The position numbers and the translations under genes were made by a program. Below the pieces are notes generated by a model. It made no database searches. It saw only the letters and a program-made list of their open reading frames with translations, and was not told the DNA's origin. From DASVCS01 sp036381495 (GTDB lineage Bacteria; Gemmatimonadota; Gemmatimonadetes; Longimicrobiales; RSA9), in the NCBI GenBank assembly GCA_036381495.1, contig DASVCS010000034.1, positions 50,477-114,476 of the forward strand: a stretch of 64,000 bases of DNA, given 5' to 3'. This document shows, piece after piece, positions 33,560-41,951 of this stretch (within the stretch, counting starts at the first letter, position 1; every line of letters starts with the position of its first letter).

Positions 33560-34858
33560 TTACGACGCCACCGCCACCTCCTCGCCGGGCTCGTCCCCGC
33601 CGTGCTCGATCCGGAACCGCACCACGTACTGGACGCCGAGTTCGTCGCGGACCACGGCCCAGACGTGCTCGCCACGGAAGTAGGGAGTCGGGTACGGCGA
33701 GAATTCGTCCGGGGCGCGCACCTCCCCGAGGTAGCGCCCGTCGGGCTCGAAGACGTCGAAGATCACCGGCTCGCGCCAGCGTAGCGGGGTTCGCCGCCGC
33801 TCGCCCGGCCGCGCCGGTTCCTCCTCGACCGGGATCTCGACGGCGGTCGCGGATACGCGGACCCAGATCCGCCCATCCTGGCCGACGTACAACTCGCGGA
33901 ACGGCGGCTTCTCATCCGGGATCGGTGGCCCGTTCCACTTCCAGTCGGGCACCATGTTCCGCATGTTCTCGGTGACGCGCGCCTCCCAGTTGGCCCGCTC
34001 GCCCGCGCCGACGGGGACCGGTTCGACCACGCGCTCGATCCGCACCACCCGGTCTTCTCGTTGGAAGAGGTCGATCGCGTACCGCGTCGACAGGCCGCCC
34101 ACCATGTAGCCCAGTGGGCTGAACGCCCATTGGACCGTCGGCGCGAACGGCACGGAATTCACGCTGGCGGAGCCATCTCGGCGCGCCACCACCGTCGCCC
34201 GCTCGTAGTCCCAGGTCGGCGACGGGATCGTGTCGCGCGGCACGCCGTCCGGACCGTATCGGACCAATCCGATGTGCCACTCCGTCACATCTGCGCGCGG
34301 GTCAAGCAGGACCTGCGTGTAGACGTTCCCCGCCGTGTCCGCCACCATCGGGTCGCTCGTACTGAAGCTGCCGCGAATCGGCCAGGTGGCCGCCGCTTCG
34401 CCGTTCGACGCGTACACGGTGATGCGACCATTGCCCACGTCGCGCAGTGCGACCCGGCCATCCGGGAGCACCACCAGCCCGCCATCCGAGTTCTTGTACT
34501 CGCCCGGACCGCCGCCTTCCCGGCCGAACGTCGCCACGTACGTCCCGTCCGGCGCGTACTTGCGCAATGCGGGCACCTGTGCGTCATAGACGTAGATGAA
34601 CCCCTCACGGTCCACGGCCAGTCCGCGCACGTCGCCGAGCAGGTACTCGTCCGCGCCCTCGAGCGCGCCAATGCGCATCTCCTCGACCAGCCGGCCCGGC
34701 GCACCCCACGCACTCCCCGCCACCGTACGCACGATGAGCGTGTCCCCCACCGTGTCCCGGACGACCCGCAAGCCACCCTCCCCCGCCCTCTCCCCAGCGC
34801 CGCACGCCGACGCCACCACCGCCGCGAGCACCACACCCGCTCGGATCATCCAGCCCAT
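33560..34858 (-). CDS. 6-bladed beta-propeller lipoprotein
   Basis: A 432-residue lipoprotein (VASACGAG lipobox) built as an NHL/6-bladed propeller, with blade segments such as GLAVDREGFIYVYDAQ, ALRKYAPDGTYVATFGREGG, GLVVLPDGRVALRDVGNGRI and FDVFEPDGRYLGEVRAPDEF. Such proteins are very common in Gemmatimonadota and may bind ligands or partners at the envelope. It is convergent with the zinc-ribbon gene, only six bases between stops. No enzymatic motif is visible. Confidence 0.82.
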   Translation of the reverse strand: MGWMIRAGVVLAAVVASACGAGERAGEGGLRVVRDTVGDTLIVRTVAGSAWGAPGRLVEEMRIGALEGADEYLLGDVRGLAVDREGFIYVYDAQVPALRKYAPDGTYVATFGREGGGPGEYKNSDGGLVVLPDGRVALRDVGNGRITVYASNGEAAATWPIRGSFSTSDPMVADTAGNVYTQVLLDPRADVTEWHIGLVRYGPDGVPRDTIPSPTWDYERATVVARRDGSASVNSVPFAPTVQWAFSPLGYMVGGLSTRYAIDLFQREDRVVRIERVVEPVPVGAGERANWEARVTENMRNMVPDWKWNGPPIPDEKPPFRELYVGQDGRIWVRVSATAVEIPVEEEPARPGERRRTPLRWREPVIFDVFEPDGRYLGEVRAPDEFSPYPTPYFRGEHVWAVVRDELGVQYVVRFRIEHGGDEPGEEVAVAS

Positions 34859-34938
34859 GATCGCCCTTCCGTCGTGCCGTTCGTCCACCGGGTCGCCCCC
34901 TTCGTCGGACATCCTCGGAGCCCGAATGGTTGCCGCCG

Positions 34939-35118
34939 CGTGCGCGTGCGCGAGCGGGTGCGCGTGCGCGTCCTCGCCGTCCCGCGATCCCGACCCCGAC
35001 CCCGCGAACGCTCCCGCTCGCGATCCCGTCGGCGCGGCAGAGGCGCCGATCCCGTAAACGTAAACGCTCCCGCTCCAGGCGGCGCAGCCGCCGCTCCCGC
35101 TCCCGGCCGTTCCCGGCC
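34939..35118 (+). repeat. Composite hexamer repeat, copy 3 (hairpin variant)
   Basis: Modules in order: GTGCGC-rich (34939-34971), a GATCCCGACCCCGACCCC block (from 34986), GATCCCGTAAACGTAAACG (from 35048), then a GCTCCAGGCGGCGCAGCC hairpin insert (stem GGCGGC/GCCGCC at 35078-35092), further CTCCCG units and the tail GGCCGTTCCCGG. The insert is shared with 59723-59777. With the array that follows it fills the 34859-35214 gap, which has no gene. Confidence 0.82.
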
Positions 35119-35160
35119 ATACTGGGCCTCCCCCCCTCCACCGCACCCCTCCCGGGCACG

Positions 35161-35193
35161 CCCCAGCCCCAGCCCCAGCCCTAGCCCCAGCCC
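35161..35193 (+). repeat. CCCCAG/CCCTAG hexamer array (left of EF-G paralogue)
   Basis: Five tandem six-base units, CCCCAG three times, CCCTAG, CCCCAG, plus CCC. Read on the minus strand it is GGGCTR repeats. An inverted partner lies at 37402-37428 on the other side of the EF-G gene. Confidence 0.85.
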
Positions 35194-35212
35194 GGCGGCG
35201 CTCCGCGCCGCC
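35194..35212 (-). terminator. Terminator-like hairpin after the EF-G gene
   Basis: GGCGGCG (35194-35200) pairs with CGCCGCC (35206-35212) around a five-base loop, two bases after the stop codon at 35215. No T tract follows; the GGGCTR array does. Confidence 0.45.
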
Positions 35213-35214
35213 CC

Positions 35215-37320
35215 CTACGCATGCACCTCCTCCCGCTCGCGCTTCGCCGCCTCGATCACCTTCTGGGCGACGTGCGCAGGCACCTCTTCGTAACCGCTGA
35301 ACTTGCGGGTATGGGCCGCGCGACCGTGCGTCAACGAGCGCAGCGACGTGGCGTATTTGTACAGCTCCGCCTGCGGGACGAGAGCGCGGATCCGCGTCTT
35401 CCGGCCATCCGGGTCCATGCCCAGGATCTTGCCGCGCCGCTGGTTCAGGTCGCCGATCACGTCGCCCATGTACTCTTCCGGCGTGACGACCTCGACCTCG
35501 AGGATCGGCTCGAGCAGGACCGGCTGCGCCTGCGCCGCGACTTTCTGAAACGCCATCGAGCCCGCGACCTGGAACGCGATGTCGCTCGAGTCGACCGTGT
35601 GGTACGAGCCATCGTAGCACTCGGCCTCGAAGTCGACGACCGGATAGCCCGCCAGGATCCCACGCCGGGCGGCCTCGCTCACGCCCTTGTCCACCGACGG
35701 GATGTACTTGCCCGGGATCACGCCGCCCACAATGGAATCCACGAAGCGGTAGCCCTCGCCGCGAGCCAACGGCTTGAGCCGGATCCAGCAGTCGCCGTAC
35801 TGGCCGCGGCCGCCGCTCTGCTTCTTGTATTTGCCCTGCCCCTCCGCCACCGCGCGAATCGTCTCGCGGTACGGGATCCGCGGCTCCTCCGTGATCACCT
35901 CGACCCCGAACTTCCGCCGCAGCCGCTCGAGTTGGACCTCGAGGTGCAGCTCGCCCAGCCCCCGCACGATCGTCTGGTGCAGCTCCGGGTCGAACGCACT
36001 GTGGAACGACGGATCCTCCTCCTGGAGCTTGTGGAGGCCCGCCCCGATCTTGTCCTCGTCGCTACGACTCGCCGCACGGACCGCGAGCGCGATGTCCGGC
36101 GGCGGAAACACGATCGGCGAGAGCGTGAACGGCCGGCCCGCATCGCAGAGCGTGTCGTTCGTGTGCGTGTTCCGGAGCTTCGTCACGATCCCGATGTCGC
36201 CCGCGTGCAGCCGCGCAACCTCGCTCCGCTCCTTCCCCTGACCGATCGAGATGTGCGCCAGCTTCTCCGGCGACTGGCGGTTCGCGTTCCACACCTCCTG
36301 GCCGTTCCCCAGCGCGCCGCTGAAGATCCGGAAGTACGAGAGTTCGCCCACGTGCGGCTCCGACGTCGTCTTGAAGACCAGTGCCGCGAACGGGCCGTCG
36401 TCGTCCGCCTTCAACTCGACCACCTGGTCGATCCCCGGCCGCTGCGCACGCTCCGGCACCGCCTCCGCCGGATTCGGCATCAACGCGATCACCCCGTCCA
36501 GCAGCGCGCGCACCCCCCACAACTGCTCGGCCGCGCCACAGATCAGCGGGAACAGCTCGCCACGCAGCATCGCCGCCTTCAACGCCGCCAGCGCCTGCGC
36601 ATCCCCGATCTCCCCACCCTCGAGATACCGCTCGAGCAACGCATCATCCGTCGCCGCGATCGCCTCGAGCAACTCGACGCGGCGACGCTCGAAGGCGTCC
36701 CGGACCTCCTCCGGAACATCCCCCTCGTCGGCGCCGCCCGACCCATCACCGGGCCGGAAGAGCTGCGCCTTCCCCGTCAGCAGGTCGACAATGCCCCGAA
36801 ACCCCTCCCCCGCGCCGATCGGCATCTGGATCGGAATCACCCGGTCCGTCAGCGTATCCCGGATCTCCGTGCAGACGCGATCGAAATCGGCGTTCTCCTT
36901 GTCCATCATCGTGGCGAAAAAAAATCCGGGAATCCCGCGTGCCGTGCAGTATTCCCAGACCTTCTCCGTACCCACCTCCACCCCCGTCGTGGCGCCGACC
37001 GTGATGACGGCGCCATCGGCGACCCTGGTGGCGGCCAACGCCTCCGCCGTGAAGTCCAGGTAGCCGGGCGTATCGAGCAGGTTCACCTTCGTCCCCTTCC
37101 ATTCCGCGAAGGCCGGAACCGCCTGCATCGAAACGCCGTGCGCGATCTCCTCATCGGTGTACATCGTCAGCGCCGTGCCATCCCGCACGTTGCCGCGGCG
37201 CCGCGAGGACCCGGCGACGAAGGCCAGCGCATCGATCAGCGCCGTCTTTCCGGAGCCGCCGTGTCCGAGCACCACGACGTTGCGAAGTTGTTCCGTACGG
37301 TATTCCTTGCCGGCCGACAT
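35215..37320 (-). CDS. Elongation factor G paralogue (EF-G2-like GTPase)
   Basis: A 701-residue translational GTPase with all EF-G domains. The P loop is GHGGSGKT (19-26) rather than the AHIDAGKT of ordinary EF-G; the G3 motif is DTPG (83-86). The G4 motif, normally NKMD, reads TMMD (137-140) in FFFATMMDKENADF. The domain IV and V signatures are recognisable (GGRGQYGDCWIRLKP; PEEYMGDVIGDLNQRRGKI; HGRAAHTRKFSGYEEVP). It belongs to the EF-G2-like proteins, second copies of uncertain role, not the housekeeping fusA, which would lie in the str operon. GGGAGG is at good spacing and a clear promoter precedes it. Confidence 0.9.
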   Translation of the reverse strand: MSAGKEYRTEQLRNVVVLGHGGSGKTALIDALAFVAGSSRRRGNVRDGTALTMYTDEEIAHGVSMQAVPAFAEWKGTKVNLLDTPGYLDFTAEALAATRVADGAVITVGATTGVEVGTEKVWEYCTARGIPGFFFATMMDKENADFDRVCTEIRDTLTDRVIPIQMPIGAGEGFRGIVDLLTGKAQLFRPGDGSGGADEGDVPEEVRDAFERRRVELLEAIAATDDALLERYLEGGEIGDAQALAALKAAMLRGELFPLICGAAEQLWGVRALLDGVIALMPNPAEAVPERAQRPGIDQVVELKADDDGPFAALVFKTTSEPHVGELSYFRIFSGALGNGQEVWNANRQSPEKLAHISIGQGKERSEVARLHAGDIGIVTKLRNTHTNDTLCDAGRPFTLSPIVFPPPDIALAVRAASRSDEDKIGAGLHKLQEEDPSFHSAFDPELHQTIVRGLGELHLEVQLERLRRKFGVEVITEEPRIPYRETIRAVAEGQGKYKKQSGGRGQYGDCWIRLKPLARGEGYRFVDSIVGGVIPGKYIPSVDKGVSEAARRGILAGYPVVDFEAECYDGSYHTVDSSDIAFQVAGSMAFQKVAAQAQPVLLEPILEVEVVTPEEYMGDVIGDLNQRRGKILGMDPDGRKTRIRALVPQAELYKYATSLRSLTHGRAAHTRKFSGYEEVPAHVAQKVIEAAKREREEVHA

Positions 37321-37365
37321 GCAAACCTCCCGAGGATTGGAGCGCGGATATATGTGGGGATATTG

Positions 37366-37394
37366 AACGTAGAAGCGCGGGCGAGGGGAGTCAA
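37366..37394 (-). promoter_or_regulatory. Promoter of the EF-G paralogue
   Basis: Minus strand: TTGACT (37394-37389), exactly 17 bases, TACGTT (37371-37366); the start codon at 37320 gives a leader of about 40 bases with a GGGAGG ribosome site at 37331-37326. The GGGCTR array begins directly upstream of the -35 box. Confidence 0.65.
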
Positions 37395-37401
37395 GGTTGG
37401 A

Positions 37402-37428
37402 GGGCTAGGGCTGGGGCTAGGGCTAGGG
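37402..37428 (+). repeat. GGGCTR hexamer array (right of EF-G paralogue)
   Basis: GGGCTA GGGCTG GGGCTA GGGCTA GGG, four units, just upstream of the EF-G promoter. It is the inverted counterpart of the array at 35161-35193; the two enclose the gene, its promoter and its hairpin, about 2.27 kb. Confidence 0.85.
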
Positions 37429-37452
37429 AAGGCGGTCCCTTGGTCTTCGGCC

Positions 37453-37570
37453 GTGCGCGTGCGCGTCGCGCCGTTCCCGGCCGCCCCCCATCCCGCTCCC
37501 GTCCCCCCTGATCCCGACCCCGTAAACGTAAACGTTCCCGCTCCCGCTCCCGCTCCCGGCCGTTCCCAGC
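37453..37570 (+). repeat. Composite hexamer repeat, copy 4
   Basis: A short GTGCGC module (37453-37467), then GATCCCGACCCCGTAAACG and a second GTAAACG unit, three CTCCCG units and the tail GGCCGTTCCCAGCC, which ends one base before the stop codon of the rhomboid gene. This is the most compact copy, with GATCCC directly joined to the GTAAAC units. Confidence 0.82.
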
Positions 37571-37571
37571 C

Positions 37572-38387
37572 TCAGTTCCTCCGGTACCGCTTGCTCACCT
37601 CGTCCAGGAGCTTACGCTCCTCGACCGTGAGGCTGGCCAGCCCCGATTGGCTGATCTTGTCGAGGACGCGGTCGACCTCGTCCAGGACGCGGTCCTCGTG
37701 CTGGCGTGGCGGTCGCCGGGGGCCCTGCTGCTTGGACGCGCCGCCGGAGACGACCGTGAGTCGGGATTTGGGGAGCGCCTTCTTCCATCGCGCGAGGCGG
37801 GCGCGGATGGCGTCGTCGAAGCGGAGGTAGAGGTATCCGACGGCGAAGCCGCCGAGGTGCGCGAAGTGTGCCACGCCGTCGGCGCGGCCGCGGTCGAACG
37901 CGCTGAGCAGCGTGAACGCGACGAGGATGAGGATCAGCCACTTCGCCTTGACGGGGAAGATCCCCCAGATGTAGATCGGCGCATCCGGCCAGTTCATGGC
38001 GAAGGCGAGCATGACGCCGAAGACGGCGGCGGAGGCGCCCACGACCGAGCCGCCCGGTGCGAAGAGGAACGACGCGGCCGCGCCGCCGAGTCCGCAGAGC
38101 AAGTAGTATTTGATGAACTCGCGCGAGCCCCAACGCGCCTCGATCGGCGGGCCGAAGAAGAAGAGGCCGAGCATGTTCATGACGACGTGCCAGAAACCAT
38201 CGTGCACGAACATGTAGGTGAGCGGCGTCCACGGGCGCAGCAGGAGGAGGTCGGGTGCGAACGCCAGGGCGAAGCGGACCCCCGGGACGAAGTAGGTCAC
38301 CAGGTAGAGCGCGAAGTTGGCGATCAGCAGCCGTTTGACCCACGTGGTCAGCCCCGATCCGAACCCGAAATAACCGCGCAGCGCCAT
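37572..38387 (-). CDS. Second rhomboid-family intramembrane protease
   Basis: A 271-residue membrane protein with six helices, active Ser119 in VGASAAVFGV and His177 in AHFAHLGGFAVG, and PLTYMFVHDGFWHVVMNMLG. The C-terminal 60 residues form a basic/acidic cytoplasmic tail (EDRVLDEVDRVLDKISQSGL) similar to the tail seen in many rhomboids of this kind. It starts five bases after the ddl stop. It differs clearly from the rhomboid at 30138-30905. Confidence 0.92.
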   Translation of the reverse strand: MALRGYFGFGSGLTTWVKRLLIANFALYLVTYFVPGVRFALAFAPDLLLLRPWTPLTYMFVHDGFWHVVMNMLGLFFFGPPIEARWGSREFIKYYLLCGLGGAAASFLFAPGGSVVGASAAVFGVMLAFAMNWPDAPIYIWGIFPVKAKWLILILVAFTLLSAFDRGRADGVAHFAHLGGFAVGYLYLRFDDAIRARLARWKKALPKSRLTVVSGGASKQQGPRRPPRQHEDRVLDEVDRVLDKISQSGLASLTVEERKLLDEVSKRYRRN

Positions 38388-38392
38388 GGCTG

Positions 38393-39415
38393 TTAGTACC
38401 CCCTCCGTCGCCGCCGGTGTTCCTCCAGTGCGAGCAGACAGATGCGATCGCAGACCTCGGAGAAGGCCATGCCGGCGGCGCGGGCGCCCTTGGGGAACAG
38501 GCTGTTCGCCGTCATCCCCGGGAGCGTGTTGGCTTCCAGGCACCAGAGGCCGCCCTCGGCGTCCATCCGGAAGTCGATCCGGCTATAGTTTTCGAGCTTG
38601 AGCGCGCGATGCGCGAGGAGCGCCAGGGTCTGGGCGCGCTCGGCCTGCTCCGGCGGCAAATCGGCGGGGAAGATCTCCTCGGCCATCCCCGGCTGGTACT
38701 TGCATTCGTAGTCGAAGATCTCGTGCTGCGGAACGATCTCACCCACCGGCAGCGCGCGATCGCCCAGGATCGGCACGGTCAGTTCGCGCCCCGGGATGAA
38801 GCGCTCGATCATCACCTCGTCATCGTAGCGGAACGCGAGCGCCACGGCCTCTTCGAGCGCCTCCGGCCGCCGCACCACCGTCAGCCCCACGCTGGACCCC
38901 TGTTTGCTCGGCTTCACCACCGCGGGAAAGCCGACATGTTCCTCCACCTCCGCCGCCGATGCCGGCGCCATCACCCACTCCGGCGTCGGGACCCCGGCAT
39001 CCCGCAAGAGCCGCTTCGAGACATCCTTGTCCATCGCCAGCGCGCTCGCCAGCGGCCCGCTCCCCGTGTACGGCGTGCCCACCAGCTCGAGCAGCGTCTG
39101 CAATGTGCCACCCTCCCCCGAACCGCCGTGCAGCGCCAGAAAGATCAGATCGATGTCGCGCAGTTCCGGCGCCTGCGTCAGCATCGCGGCATCGCCGGTC
39201 CGAAGCAGGTCCAACGCCTCCTGCTCCGGCGGCACCGGCGCCACGCCCGCGCTGAGCAGCCGCTGCTCGCCCGCCGCATCCAGCACGCCCGTGGCCGTGT
39301 CCACCGCAACGACCTCATGGCCCGCCTCCCGCAGCGCCGCCACGACCTGCGCACCGCTCGCAATGCTCACATCGCGCTCGGCACTGTCACCACCGAACAA
39401 CACGGCGATCTTCAT
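38393..39415 (-). CDS. ddl: D-alanine--D-alanine ligase
   Basis: A 340-residue ATP-grasp enzyme that joins two D-alanines for peptidoglycan. Motifs: AVLFGGDSAERDVSIASG at the N terminus, LALHGGSGEGGTLQ, the ATP-binding FPAVVKPSKQGSSVGLTVV, and the metal-binding end NYSRIDFRMDAEGGLWCLE followed by NTLPGMTANSLFP. All substrate residues appear intact. It overlaps the upstream lipoprotein gene by ATGA. The start chosen is the one giving the normal MKIAVLFGG beginning. Confidence 0.96.
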   Translation of the reverse strand: MKIAVLFGGDSAERDVSIASGAQVVAALREAGHEVVAVDTATGVLDAAGEQRLLSAGVAPVPPEQEALDLLRTGDAAMLTQAPELRDIDLIFLALHGGSGEGGTLQTLLELVGTPYTGSGPLASALAMDKDVSKRLLRDAGVPTPEWVMAPASAAEVEEHVGFPAVVKPSKQGSSVGLTVVRRPEALEEAVALAFRYDDEVMIERFIPGRELTVPILGDRALPVGEIVPQHEIFDYECKYQPGMAEEIFPADLPPEQAERAQTLALLAHRALKLENYSRIDFRMDAEGGLWCLEANTLPGMTANSLFPKGARAAGMAFSEVCDRICLLALEEHRRRRRGY

Positions 39416-39960
39416 GAAGGCAACACCTCTCCCGTTTCCGCGTTCACCCGCCAGCGCCTCTCTCCAGCTTCCGTGACCACGCGCACAACCCACTGCGGCG
39501 GCCGAAGCGGAACCAGGAGCATCGAGATCGCCGCTCCGCCATCACCGGACCGCAACGCCTCCCCGCCCGCGGCGCGGACTGCCGCCAACACCGCGCGCGA
39601 GTCGACCCACTCCCCGCCGAGCGATGCATCACCCACCGCGAAACCGGGCGGCGATTGTGGCGGACGCGTCGCACGCTCGAGCGTCCGCGGCGTCACCGTC
39701 ACCACGAGCTGCTCCGGCCGCTCCGGCGCGCCGTAGATGAACCGCCACGTCCCTCCCTCCGACGGCACGGTCCCCTCCCACGTCACCCCCTCGCCCTCGA
39801 CGTACCGCAACGCCGGATCCTCCGCCCACGTCCTCGCCACCGTCCACGCCTCGCGCGCGGCATCCCCGGCCGAGACCCGCAAGTCATCGCCTCCACCACG
39901 CCCCCCCGACGCACAACCGGCCAGCGCCGCCACGAGCGCCGGCGCCCACAGCCGCCTCAT
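39412..39960 (-). CDS. Lipoprotein of unknown function coupled to ddl
   Basis: A 182-residue protein with a lipoprotein signal (VAALAGCASGG). The mature part is a mixed alpha/beta domain (TWRFIYGAPERPEQLVVTVT; WVVRVVTEAGERRWRVNAET) with no motif I recognise; the end looks like a PepSY-type repeat (RRWRVNAETGEVLP). An ATGA overlap couples it to ddl. AGAGGGAG precedes the ATG at 39960, which is preferred to an earlier start. Confidence 0.7.
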   Translation of the reverse strand: MRRLWAPALVAALAGCASGGRGGGDDLRVSAGDAAREAWTVARTWAEDPALRYVEGEGVTWEGTVPSEGGTWRFIYGAPERPEQLVVTVTPRTLERATRPPQSPPGFAVGDASLGGEWVDSRAVLAAVRAAGGEALRSGDGGAAISMLLVPLRPPQWVVRVVTEAGERRWRVNAETGEVLPS

Positions 39961-40035
39961 ACACTCCCTCTTCTGCGGACGGTTCCGGCTCCGGCCCTGC
40001 AACATTCCGTCCAGCGCAGCGGTCGTGCCGCGGCT

Positions 40036-41466
40036 CTACCCCGCCAGATACCGCACCATGTCGTATCGAGTCACGATCCCGGCGATGTGGCCCTCCTCCC
40101 GGACCAGGACGGCGGGGTTCTCGCGCGTGAGCAGACGGCCCACCCCGTTCAGGTCGATGTGCGCGTCGACGACCGGGAAGGGGGCTTCCATGACCGCGTC
40201 GGTGGCGCGGTCGAGGAGGCCGGGGTCCTCGATGACGCGCGCCATCAACGTCGCCTCCGAGACCGAGCCGATGCAGTCGCCGTCGCGCAGCACGGGGAGT
40301 TGCGAGATGTCGTGGACGCGCATGGTCGAGAGGGCCTGCCGGACCGGAGTGGCCGGGTCGATGCTGACGAGCGGCGGCGCGCCGGCGTCCTTCTGCCGTG
40401 CCATCTCGCCGGCGGTGGGGACGCGCTCGGGGTCGAGCAGCCGGTTCTCGCGCATCCATTCGTCGTTGTAGAGCTTCGAGAGGTAGCGCTCGCCCGTGTC
40501 GCAGAGGACGCAGACGATGAGGGCATCGGGGTCGTCCAGCTCGTGCGCGAGACGGACGGCGACGGTGGTGATCAGACCGGCGGATCCCCCCACGAAGAGC
40601 CCTTCCTCGCGGGTGAGCCGGCGCGCCATGTGGAAGGCCTCTCGATCCGGGATCGTCCGCATCTCGTCGATGACGTCGAACCAGAGCGTCGAGGGGAGCT
40701 TGTCGTTCCCGATCCCCTCCACCTTGTAGGGGTGGCTCTCGCCGATCTCGCCGGTGCGCTTGTAGTGCGCGAAGATCGAGCCCTCGGGGTCGCCGGCGAC
40801 CACGCGGATCCGGGGGTTGCGCTCCTTGAGGAACCGCCCGGTGCCGCTGATGGTGCCGCCGGTCCCGGCCGACGCGACGAAGTGGGTGATCCGTCCGTCC
40901 GTCTGGTGCCACACCTCGGGGCCCGTCGTCCGGTAGTGCGCCTCGGGGTTGGCCTGGTTGTAGAACTGGTTGGCCAGGATCGCGCCGGGGGTCTCCTGCG
41001 CGAGCCGCTTGGCGACCATGACGTAGTTGTCGGGGTGATCCGGCGGGACGGCCGCCGGCGTCACGATCACCTCGGCACCGAAGGCCTTGAGCAGGCGGAC
41101 CTTCTCCTGACTCATCTTGTCGGGGATCGTGAAGATGCAGCGGTATCCCTTCGCGGCCGCGGCGAGCGCCAGTGCGACGCCGGTGTTGCCGCTCGTCCCT
41201 TCGACGATCACGCCGCCGGGCGAGAGCCGACCCTCGCGTTCCGCCGCCTCGATGATCGCCGGGCCGATCCGATCCTTGACCGAGCCGCCGGGGTTGAAGA
41301 ACTCGGCCTTCGCGTAGACCGGCGTGCGCGCGCCGTCGGTGACACGGTTGAGGCGGATCAGCGGCGTCCAGCCGATCGTTTCGAGGACGTCTCGGTAGGG
41401 GCGCCCGTGAGCGCGGACATCGCCTTGGGCCGCGGTGGGTACGCGCCTCGATTCACTCACCGGCAT
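40036..41466 (-). CDS. Cystathionine beta-synthase
   Basis: A 476-residue pyridoxal-phosphate enzyme. The catalytic part has the cofactor lysine in FFNPGGSVKDRIG, EGTSGNTGVALALAA and the glycine loop SAGTGGTISGTG. A C-terminal pair of CBS domains (about residues 345-476: STMRVHDISQLPVLRDGDCI; GHIAGIVTRYDMVRYLAG) separates it from plain cysteine synthases and may regulate it through adenosyl ligands. It condenses serine (or O-acetylserine) with homocysteine or sulfide. No haem-binding N terminus. AGGAGAG precedes the ATG. Confidence 0.88.
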   Translation of the reverse strand: MPVSESRRVPTAAQGDVRAHGRPYRDVLETIGWTPLIRLNRVTDGARTPVYAKAEFFNPGGSVKDRIGPAIIEAAEREGRLSPGGVIVEGTSGNTGVALALAAAAKGYRCIFTIPDKMSQEKVRLLKAFGAEVIVTPAAVPPDHPDNYVMVAKRLAQETPGAILANQFYNQANPEAHYRTTGPEVWHQTDGRITHFVASAGTGGTISGTGRFLKERNPRIRVVAGDPEGSIFAHYKRTGEIGESHPYKVEGIGNDKLPSTLWFDVIDEMRTIPDREAFHMARRLTREEGLFVGGSAGLITTVAVRLAHELDDPDALIVCVLCDTGERYLSKLYNDEWMRENRLLDPERVPTAGEMARQKDAGAPPLVSIDPATPVRQALSTMRVHDISQLPVLRDGDCIGSVSEATLMARVIEDPGLLDRATDAVMEAPFPVVDAHIDLNGVGRLLTRENPAVLVREEGHIAGIVTRYDMVRYLAG

Positions 41467-41570
41467 CTCTCCTGCGAAGTTCGGGAACTCGCGCGCAAGC
41501 GCGTGCGCGCGCTGCGGGCATCAGGGTTCGGCGCGCAGCGCTCCGGCGGCGGGCGCTGCGGCCCCCGTGA

Positions 41571-41951
41571 TCACGGCTGCACGGCTTCGAGCCCGTCGGC
41601 CGTCACGCCGTTGCGGCTGAACCGCACCGGCAGCCGCGCCCACATGGCGATGCGCTCGTCGCCGCGGTATGCCGGGCGGAACCGCAGCGCGCGCGCGCCG
41701 GCGACCGCGGCGGAGTCGAACGCCGCGTGGCCGCTCGACTCGTGGATGTACACGCTATCCACCTGTCCGTTCGCGGTCACGTGCACGAGCAGCACCGACT
41801 CGCCTTCGACCTTCTGGTCCCACAGCGCGACGGGAAACTCGAACGGCGAACTCTCCGAGATCGGCTGGGGCAGTTCGATCGGCGCCGCTTCCCGGCCGCA
41901 CGCCGCGGCGCAGGTCAGGGCAAGCAGAGCAAGGCTCGAAATTCGCAACAT
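41571..41951 (-). CDS. TonB C-terminal-domain lipoprotein
   Basis: A 126-residue protein that combines a lipoprotein signal (ALTCAAACGRE) with a TonB C-terminal domain (VLLVHVTANGQVDSVYIHES, AALDFRPAYRGD-type end ALRFRPAYRGDERIAMW). There is no N-terminal membrane helix and no Pro-rich spacer as in true TonB, so it is unlikely to transduce energy; it may be anchored at the inner or outer membrane. Its start overlaps the mutS stop by one base. Confidence 0.75.
   Translation of the reverse strand: MLRISSLALLALTCAAACGREAAPIELPQPISESSPFEFPVALWDQKVEGESVLLVHVTANGQVDSVYIHESSGHAAFDSAAVAGARALRFRPAYRGDERIAMWARLPVRFSRNGVTADGLEAVQP

Noticed and set aside
35161..37428. EF-G paralogue as an insertion sequence or transposon
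   Set aside because: Inverted arrays are present but there is no transposase, no target duplication and codon use matches the chromosome.
41534..41560. Hairpin CGCAGCGC/GCGCTGCG between TonB-domain and CBS genes
   Set aside because: Short stem and long loop in very GC-rich sequence; not distinct enough to call a terminator.
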